Assembly (NCBI GenBank): GCA_964019695.1
Contig: OZ026525.1
Span: 62,838,253 to 62,902,252 of the forward strand
Length of the DNA: 64,000 nt
From: Loripinus fragilis
Lineage: Eukaryota; Mollusca; Bivalvia; Lucinida; Lucinidae
Reading direction: 5' to 3'
This document shows positions 59,901 through 64,000 of this stretch, piece by piece; position 1 is the stretch's first letter; each line of letters begins with the position of its first letter. A program made the translations under genes and the position numbers. Under the pieces are notes generated by a model that saw nothing but the letters and a program-made list of their open reading frames with translations, ran no database searches and was not told the DNA's origin.

Positions 59901-62900
59901 AGCTTGTTGCTAAAAAAAGACAACATTTTTGGCCAAAAAAAACTTATATGCACATCTCAGGGATAGTTCTGACCCAGAATATCATGAGAGAAAATATCCC
60001 ATTAGCCAGGACGAGAAATTATGAATTTTTAGCGAGAAATTTTAACACAATCCTTTGCTTAATTACATTTTGCTATGAGATTTTCTCCCATCAAACCAAT
60101 ATCAATGAGATTTTGGGCAGGAAAATGGGCAAATCTCTCACAATCTTCCCCAAAAATAATCCCTGACGTCTTCTACCTGTTTATTTGCATCCATCTCAGT
60201 CGACGCTACCACTGGTTCTATTTCTCTCTTCTCTTCAGTCAAATCTAACTCATCATCATCTTCTTCCATCTTTTCTTCCTTTCTGCAATCCACTGAAGAG
60301 TTATCTGTGGCCCCAGTATTGATTTGAGGGTCCGTTTTACCATCTGAAATTTAAAGTTAGAATTACAGTAAAACCTGTCTTAAAGAGACTAGATCTGTAA
60401 CTATGAACATTTTTGCGAAAAAAAAAATATTTTCCTTTCAAATCATTTGTAAAAATAGAATTAAGTTATGTTTTCACAATAAATATGTTCAGTAAAGCTG
60501 AAAGCTGCATGGAACAGTGAATTATCTAATAAAAACAGGTGATTTTTCTCTTGTTAGGAATTATTTACGTCCCTCCAATAATTCTAGACAGTTGATTTTT
60601 AACATAAATGCTGTTGTTTTGATAGATATAATTTCTTAAATTTTATGAAAATGGTAAAATGTTTACCTGAATTTGAGTTTATTTACTGTATTCTTGAAAA
60701 ATAGAAAATTTATTTCCAAAATTAGAATATCAAAAGTTACAGACTATGCAGCTTTAAGCGGCCTCTCAAAAGAAGACCAAAAATGGGTTTTCAATACCGA
60801 TTATCGCTAAATGCAGGTCAAAAGTTTTGCAGAATGCTCCAAGGGGGAGCATTCTGCAATATGTTTGACCTGCATTAAGCGTTAATTGGTCTTTAAGACC
60901 TTTGTGATGTCTATTTGTGAGTGGCCGCTTAAGACAGGTTTTACTGTATATAAAAATTGTTTTGAAAATAAATTTGATACTCATGCGTATAAACTTATGG
61001 GTCGACGTGCTTGAAGCCATTGTCAAATGAGGCCAAAACCATGTTCAAATCATGAGGGTATAATGCAGTTTGAACATGGTTTCAAACTTGAAAATCCTTA
61101 AAACAGCCCCTGGCCCGCTTCTATGATGTTATATGGGAATGGGTTGTGACCTGGCATGGACACCTTATCATCACTTTTGTTGACAAAAAAAAAACAGTGT
61201 GTGCTGAAATGATGTCAGGAATTCAAAAGTTTGCATGCCAACGCCATTTACATAGGTTAAGATAAACAAAATTTTTGAGCGTAAATTGTTAATATGTTCT
61301 TCCCCATCAGTTTTAACATATGTTTTGGGTGTTCAAAAGAACCGTCTCAATGAGACGGTTCTTTTAAGTACCCACAACATATGTTTTGGTTTAGAAATAA
61401 GAAAATAAAATTTTTGTACGCACTAAATTCCTGCATTTAGCATGGAGAGATATCTAATGCAAAAAATTGGCTATTTTACTGCTTGATGCGATTTCGCTTA
61501 AAATGTAAATGCAAGAATAACAATCACACACCTTTTTTTCCATTGCATTAACATATGCCGAGTCCCTCAGAAGATGTATGAACACTCAGTTAAATGGTGT
61601 TCAAGAGGCTTCCTCTGGACTCCTTGAGTATTAATGCATGAAAAAAATGCTCAATTGGTAGCTTTTTGTTTTGTTCGAGGTTTTACGTCCCAGCCAACAG
61701 CTATGGTCATTCAGTTCACCTAACCACACTTTTTTCCTGCGCAAGCTTGACTATACGGTTAACCCGTACATGTACTTTGTGCACTTACTTTTGCTTGTTT
61801 GATTTTTGTTTGATTTGATTCTTTACGTCCCCTCAACAATCTGTCAGTTAAACAGGGACAGGTCTTCCTGGGTTGAACCAGTACTGAGCTAGGATAAATG
61901 TGTCTTGCTCAAGGACCACAACGCAGTGACGCCGGTGAGGCTCGAACCTGAGGCCTCTCGGTCTCGAGTCAAGCACTCTACCACTGAGCCACTGCGCTTC
62001 CTATCTTTTGCTTGTAACTGACAACAACCCTTCTTGAATCAGTAGAAGGAGAATAACCATATAAATTTTTTTCATGATCAATCTTCACAAAAGTATGGGA
62101 CCAGGTCGAGATCAAACTCGCGACCCCTGGATCTGCAGTCCGACTCGCTACCGACTGAGCTATGGGGCCCAGTCAGTTGGTAGCTAAAGGCTTGTGCTTA
62201 ATTCATGCATCAGTTTGTTGGTTTTGATATCTCATAATGCATTAAACTGGATCATCAATTCCATAGTCTAAAACAGTTTACACAATGTCAAAGGGAGCGG
62301 TAGAGTGCTTGACTCGAGAGTGAGAGGCCACGGGTTTGAGCCTCACCGGCGTCACTGCGTTGTAATCCTTGAGCAAGACACATTTATCCTAGCATAGTAC
62401 TGGTTCAACCCAGGAAGACCTGTCCCTGTTTAACTGAAAGATTGTTGATGGGACGTAAAGAATCAAATCAAACAAACACAATGTCAAACTGTCTATTCCA
62501 GCTTTTACCAAGCTCTCCAATGTGTATGGAAATAAACATGTATTAATAGACTTTTTGCTTACTGTAAAGGCAGCAACTTTAATATTCATACCTGGGGGTG
62601 GTTCGGCTATTTCATCTGCTAAGAAAGGGAAATCAGGTTCTAATTATAATTTGGTGAAGAATTAATAAGTTGTTTGGGCCGCGCAAATGTGCATGCATTT
62701 CATGAAAATCCTAACCGTATACACACTGAACTCACATTTAAAGCAAATAATCACAAAATGTATGTTTTTTTGTCGTCCACTAAAATATTTGAAGCCTCAT
62801 AGACAAACAGTGTGGACCCAGATCAGACTGCTCATGTAGGAGCAGTCTGATCTGGGCCCGCAGTGTTTGCCTATATGCTTATGTTAAATAGACATTTACA

Positions 62901-63271
62901 GATGCAGTTATTTTGCTGGCGTTTTAAGGACTAAATAATGTTTTGTGTCTATACTGAGGTAATAGCGCATGATGATACAGTTACTTTTGAATAAAACCAT
63001 GCCTCTTTTTCAGCTTTTACCGATGTCTGAGGTTGACCCGTCCTAATTACGCATTCATGAAGTGCCGCCTTTACAGTAACCAAAAAGTCATATAATATGA
63101 CCAAACCTGTGTCCACCTCCATGGCCTCTGGTTTCTCTGGTTTCCGTGGTTTCACATTTCTTGGAATCACATCTGGGAGAAGACCTCTTTCCCTTCGTGT
63201 CTGGTCAAAGCTCTTACTCAGTTTTAGCATAGCCCTGGCGGCGGTCACCTTATCCATCCAGACTACATTAC
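46605..63271 (-). CDS. NCBP3: nuclear cap-binding protein subunit 3, exons 3' of the RRM-like exon(s)
   Basis: Join on the minus strand: 63271-63107, 62618-62592, 60343-60177, 59123-58919, 57937-57838, 53119-52905, 50763-50544, 47943-46605. NCBP3 (C17orf85 family) pairs with NCBP1 in an alternative nuclear cap-binding complex that helps poly(A) RNA export. Diagnostic blocks in order: NVVWMDKVTAARA (end of the RRM-like domain), acidic linkers, VFLRFATK, YYQKYGNPNYGG, MKMYADEMEEQE, DIRSRL. Every exon boundary is GT-AG and every phase fits. The first exons lie past the right edge. The last exon adds about 440 residues rich in Arg/Ser, with a long Ser run; I do not recall this in the vertebrate protein. 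I saw no stop or frameshift, so the gene is probably functional. Confidence 0.92.
48032..48271. mobile_element. MITE-3 copy (TTAA target)
   Basis: Ends cccttaaagcaccaag and ttggccctttaagagttaa; perfect core gcttctataggagcagtctg. Confidence 0.85.
48319..48568. mobile_element. palindromic MITE with ttaatccttttcct ends
   Basis: ttaatccttttcctcg and gcaggataaggattaa are the ends; core cagactgctcctaaggagca. It has the same core as MITE-3 with different ends. Confidence 0.78.
48656..48855 (-). mobile_element. SINE-A copy
   Basis: tttgtttgatttgattctta start, gggttgaaccagtactaagc, end gagctactgcgctccc. Target duplication ttatggaag at 48647-48655 and 48856-48864. Confidence 0.93.
48890..49406 (+). 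repeat. ~128-bp block duplicated 385 bp apart
   Basis: gatatgatcctacactagtg to catgaatattcatgaaggaa at 48893-49006 recurs at 49282-49395 with about ten changes; both end in a ggttaa. Confidence 0.85.
49531..50091. mobile_element. MITE-8 copy
   Basis: gtaggctaatttggccccct to caaaatagcctcttaatgca; inner pair gcattgtggtaacaaaaatg and gttaccatagcaacggta. Confidence 0.83.
50190..50414. mobile_element. MITE-2 copy, left end lost
   Basis: Starts inside at aaatttccaacaatgtggta; right end aaatcacgtgccgcggctca. The central gcagtctgatc part is deleted. Confidence 0.85.
50544..50763 (-). CDS. NCBP3: NCBP3 exon with MKMYADEMEEQE motif
   Basis: Acceptor ttttttag ends at 50764; donor gtaggt starts at 50543. 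It enters needing two bases and leaves two. It encodes an acidic Ser-rich stretch (SDGISDGSESDIDERELEQL) followed by RPAMKMYADEMEEQEQAR, matching the MKMTMYADEVE block of vertebrate NCBP3. A partial tandem copy of its acceptor half lies immediately upstream in transcription, at 50795-50909. Confidence 0.9.
50795..50909 (-). pseudogene. NCBP3: partial tandem duplicate of NCBP3 exon 50544-50763
   Basis: The acceptor-proximal ~95 bases of the exon and about 30 bases of intron (50668-50794) recur directly beside it at 50795-50909. Only a few bases differ, for example ttacgccttgg against ttatgcctttg. The copy keeps a taaaaa/ag acceptor but lacks four bases (tctt in the plus-strand reading), so inclusion in place of the real exon would shift the frame. 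It has no donor. The high identity suggests a recent local duplication. Confidence 0.85.
50910..51148. mobile_element. MITE-2 copy beside the duplicated exon
   Basis: Ends tgagccgtgacatgtgatat and aaatctcatgccacggctca. It abuts the exon duplicate at 50909. Confidence 0.9.
51236..51470. mobile_element. palindromic-core element, ~26-bp triplication
   Basis: atggacccagatcagactgc occurs three times at about 51248, 51283 and 51306, each followed by tccaa or tccat; the right end tggcgggataatggttaa resembles other TTAA-type ends. Confidence 0.7.
51631..51811. mobile_element. MITE-1 copy
   Basis: aggcctttagttaagagtat to tttatctaaacctatg; centre gaaccctttcaatgagacgg. Confidence 0.9.
51812..52904. 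other. NCBP3 intron with one inverted repeat
   Basis: About 51920-52070 pairs gatttttagcttgcacttga with tccagtgcgagctaaaaatc around a gaccttt/aaaggtc-type centre. No exon was recognised. Confidence 0.55.
52905..53119 (-). CDS. NCBP3: NCBP3 exon, central region
   Basis: Acceptor aattttttcag ends at 53120; donor gtatgt starts at 52904. It enters needing one base of Lys and leaves one base. It reads KQKLRSYRPREN, SYDGFDIFTDTLGPVEEEG and TTKLTDKKKKKLLQKEMS. It is moderately conserved; exact phase matching on both sides supports it. Confidence 0.85.
53120..53834. other. NCBP3 intron, nothing firm
   Basis: ttaactctttcctcgcttgt near 53639 looks like a left MITE end; otherwise unassigned. Confidence 0.45.
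53865..57020. mobile_element. tandem-repeat element, ~145-bp units, in an NCBP3 intron
   Basis: Short inverted ends aatgcccccaaaggaa (53866) and ttcctttgggggcata (57004). In between, about 14 units carry aggtcagaggtcaaggtcac, ccatcccaagatgcatccac, ccaaatttgggattcctacc and ataataagagatatgctcc-like phrases. A gggacggacggac tract lies at each of the last two units. A 1.13-kb insertion interrupts it. Possibly a pearl/Helitron-like non-autonomous element. Confidence 0.82.
55452..56582. mobile_element. hAT-like insertion, 1131 bp, non-autonomous
   Basis: cagtgttcaatctag and ctagattgaacactg are exact inverse ends; the CAGTG start fits hAT. The flanks (ctcaagat, caaaatgc) are not a clean 8-bp duplication, perhaps because the host array rearranged. 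No ORF over 90 codons and no transposase domain. Confidence 0.82.
57362..57500. mobile_element. MITE-1 copy, decayed
   Basis: Centre gaaccgtctcaatgagatct; arm acatttaaactgatagataag. Confidence 0.8.
57501..57837. other. intron, ggctaatagg/acattgtact stretch
   Basis: gtccctctataacgctatat to gttataaagggataacattg at 57590-57824 are inverse-like ends of a possible MITE. Confidence 0.45.
57838..57937 (-). CDS. NCBP3: NCBP3 exon with YYQKYGNPNYGG motif
   Basis: Exactly 100 nt: acceptor ttataatag ends at 57938 and donor gtaaga starts at 57837. It enters in phase 1 and leaves two bases. It encodes DIKLPGAERRSRYYQKYGNP followed by NYGGIRGLISSS. This is the most recognisable NCBP3 block and is too short to stand out as an ORF. 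Confidence 0.92.
58353..58523. mobile_element. MITE-1 copy with half the centre deleted
   Basis: gtctagagaaacaaaatttt start; ggttgaggtctcattgaaac shows loss of one hairpin arm; end ttatctaaaggcctg. Confidence 0.82.
58576..58777 (-). mobile_element. SINE-A copy
   Basis: ggtttgtttgtttgtgttga tail; cttcctgggttgaaccagtg; head end ccaactgagccaccatgctc. Confidence 0.9.
58919..59123 (-). CDS. NCBP3: NCBP3 exon with VFLRFATK motif
   Basis: Acceptor aaaattttag ends at 59124; donor gtatgg starts at 58918. It enters in phase 0 and leaves one base. It encodes DDDELSEEGEIKDSDDES, then WPPGKWRLGLPCPGKAEYVF and LRFATK. The last block is a family signature. The Trp/Pro/Gly-rich stretch before it seems longer than the vertebrate one. 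Confidence 0.9.
59390..59455. repeat. hairpin gcaggacgagtga / tcactcgtcctgc
   Basis: gcaggacgagtgagaattgt followed by the inverse cactcgtcctgcaggacaag, 59404-59440. Confidence 0.75.
59550..59787. mobile_element. MITE-2 copy
   Basis: tgagccgccacatgagattt to aaatcacatgtcttggcata; core cctgcgcatacacgcagtct. Confidence 0.87.
60177..60343 (-). CDS. NCBP3: NCBP3 acidic linker exon
   Basis: Acceptor aatttcag ends at 60344; donor gtagaa starts at 60176. It enters in phase 1 and leaves in phase 0. It encodes a low-complexity acidic segment (MEEDDDELDLTEEKREIEP, ending TEMDANKQ). Human NCBP3 has a comparable acidic linker here. Sequence identity is weak; splice phase and position carry the call. Confidence 0.82.
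60364..60949. mobile_element. MITE-6 copy split by a TTAA insertion
   Basis: Left end acagtaaaacctgtcttaa; the rest resumes at ttaagcggcctctcaaaag and ends gacaggttttactgta. Central hairpin ctccaagggggagcattctg. Confidence 0.88.
60384..60753. mobile_element. 370-bp insertion with TTAA target duplication
   Basis: TTAA at 60380-60383 and 60754-60757. Inverted ends agatctgtaacta and agttacagactatgcagct pair loosely. AT-rich, non-coding. TTAA target suggests piggyBac- or Kolobok-like origin. Confidence 0.75.
61250..61435. mobile_element. MITE-1 copy
   Basis: aggttaagataaacaaaatt start; perfect centre gaaccgtctcaatgagacgg; end gtacgcactaaa. Confidence 0.9.
61668..62172 (-). mobile_element. SINE-B copy split by a SINE-A
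   Basis: ttttacgtcccagccaacag and gtgcacttacttttgcttgt on the left; after the SINE-A, acaacccttcttgaatcag, ccaggtcgagatcaaactcg and the head ccgactgagctatgg. Confidence 0.92.
61799..62004 (-). mobile_element. SINE-A copy nested in SINE-B
   Basis: tttgtttgatttgattcttt tail to cactgagccactgcgcttcc head. Target duplication cttttgcttgt at 61788-61798 and 62005-62015 is SINE-B sequence. Confidence 0.95.
62293..62477 (+). mobile_element. SINE-A copy with short head
   Basis: gggagcggtagagtgcttga: the cagtggctcagt part of the A box is missing. Perfect 11-bp duplication acaatgtcaaa at 62282-62292 and 62478-62488. Confidence 0.93.
62592..62618 (-). CDS. NCBP3: NCBP3 27-nt microexon
   Basis: Flanked by acceptor ctttcttag and donor gtatga. 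It enters in phase 1, leaves one base, and adds nine residues reading ADEIAEPPP plus the shared Asp. Both neighbours also meet at phase 1, so skipping it would keep the frame. It is too short for ORF-based prediction. The splice sites and phases support it strongly, but no transcript was available. Confidence 0.75.
62735..62936. mobile_element. MITE-3-like core element
   Basis: acaaacagtgtggacccaga and the inverse tctgggcccgcagtgtttg around ctcatgtaggag; outer ends decayed. Confidence 0.75.
63107..63271 (-). CDS. NCBP3: NCBP3 exon: end of RRM-like domain
   Basis: Acceptor ctttgtag (minus strand) ends at 63272; donor gtttgg starts at 63106. It enters in phase 1 and leaves one base. NVVWMDKVTAARAML matches the end of the atypical RRM of NCBP3, followed by a basic linker (RRERGLLPDVIP, RKPEKPEAMEVDT). 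This is the first NCBP3 exon inside the window. Confidence 0.9.
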
Positions 63272-63343
63272 CTACAAAGAATTATAAAATCCAGTAACTC
63301 TTGATCTATAATAGCCATATTTGAGCTGTAGGCATCTAGTTTC

Positions 63344-63587
63344 TTAGGCCAAATAAAAAAATAAGTGTGTCTCTGGGTAACGGGTCTGAAAATTTTAGGT
63401 AGAGTAGGCACACTTTTTTTTTTTTGGGGGGGGGGGGGGGAAATAATTTCATGCATTTTGAAAGGTGAAATGCCTTTCAAAATGCATAAATTATTCATTT
63501 TTCTCCAGAAATCCTGAAAAAATTATAGGTTTCACCAGTAGGTAGGGTTGCGTTACCCTAAACACAGGTATTTTTTATTTGGCCTTA
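63344..63587. mobile_element. MITE-5 copy
   Basis: ttaggccaaataaaaaaata and tattttttatttggcctta; a G run of about 16 inside; hairpin aaaggtgaaatgcctttcaa. Starts 73 bases 5' of an NCBP3 exon. Confidence 0.9.
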
Positions 63588-63639
63588 TTTATCAATGACA
63601 TTGAAAACATATGGGCTGGCACAAGTTCGTTTGAGATGT

Positions 63640-63780
63640 TGCTTATGTCCCAGTCAACAATTTTTCAGTCATGTAGGGGCATTTTACTGTCTTCTTGGGT
63701 TGAACCAGTACTAAGCAGAGAATAAGTGTCTATGGAGAGCATCAAACTAGTGAGCCTTCCATCCAAACTCTAACACTCAA
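63640..63780 (-). mobile_element. SINE-A copy, decayed
   Basis: tgtcccagtcaacaattttt and cttgggttgaaccagtacta; head region unreadable. Confidence 0.75.
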
Positions 63781-63972
63781 CAGGCCTTTAGTTAAGAGTG
63801 AGTAACAAAAAATAATTTTCTTATTTCTCAACCAAAAACATATGTTGTGGGTACTCAAAAGAACCGCCTCAATAAGACGGTTCTTTTGAGCACCCAAAAC
63901 ATATGCTAAATTTTATCTGTAAGAAAATATTTACAATTTTACGCTGAAAGTTTTTGCTTATCTAACCTATGA
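63781..63972. mobile_element. MITE-1 copy
   Basis: aggcctttagttaagagtga to gcttatctaacctatg; centre gaaccgcctcaataagacgg. Confidence 0.9.
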
Positions 63973-64000
63973 TCTACCACTCTCTCTGTTGGACAGGCAC

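Noticed and set aside
3960..62936. Short regularly recurring palindromes that might suggest a CRISPR array
   Set aside because: Spacing is irregular, units are whole MITEs with inverted ends, and the genome is animal.

Overview
This is a repeat-dense stretch of an animal nuclear genome. It is AT-rich, its genes are split by canonical GT-AG introns, and it is packed with tRNA-derived SINEs, palindromic MITEs and molluscan-style composite repeats carrying (GGAC)n tracts. I infer a mollusc, most likely a bivalve and probably a heterodont clam. The repeat style suggests this; the proteins only show a metazoan.

Three protein-coding loci can be supported. (1) 4605-20931, plus strand: the last four exons of phosphatidylserine decarboxylase (PISD), including the Asp and His active-site motifs, the LGST self-cleavage site and the stop codon. 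The N-terminal mitochondrial-targeting exons were not found and probably lie to the left. (2) 34135-35097, plus strand: a small intronless MYND zinc-finger gene. Its protein has an internal tandem repeat, the last zinc-ligand Cys is replaced by Tyr, and its apparent N-terminal extension carries two in-frame stops, so it may be a decaying copy. (3) 63271-46605, minus strand: eight consecutive exons of nuclear cap-binding protein subunit 3 (NCBP3), ending in a large Arg/Ser-rich and poly-Ser exon. The first exons, with the RRM-like domain, lie beyond the right edge. All exon phases of PISD and NCBP3 were joined by hand and agree.

Layout: 1-21 kb is the PISD locus, with introns made mostly of repeats and a 90-bp satellite array at 14.2-15.5 kb. 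From 21 to 34 kb there is intergenic repeat DNA, including composite repeats at 26.7-27.6 and 30.9-32.6 kb and twin long palindromes at 30.1-30.5 kb. From 34.1 to 35.1 kb is the MYND locus. From 35 to 46.6 kb there is intergenic DNA with many MITEs, a 1-kb transposon with terminal inverted repeats at 43.0-44.0 kb and a tandem-repeat element at 44.1-45.3 kb. From 46.6 kb to the end is NCBP3; one of its introns carries a 3.2-kb tandem-repeat element interrupted by an hAT-like insertion.

The genes are not an operon and share no pathway: PISD makes mitochondrial phosphatidylethanolamine, and NCBP3 serves nuclear mRNA cap binding and export. I found no defence, CRISPR or other multi-gene system. 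The most unusual signals are in the repeats. They include readable nested insertions, one palindromic core shared by element families with different ends, strong sense-strand bias of SINEs inside the two genes, and a frameshifted tandem copy of part of an NCBP3 exon.
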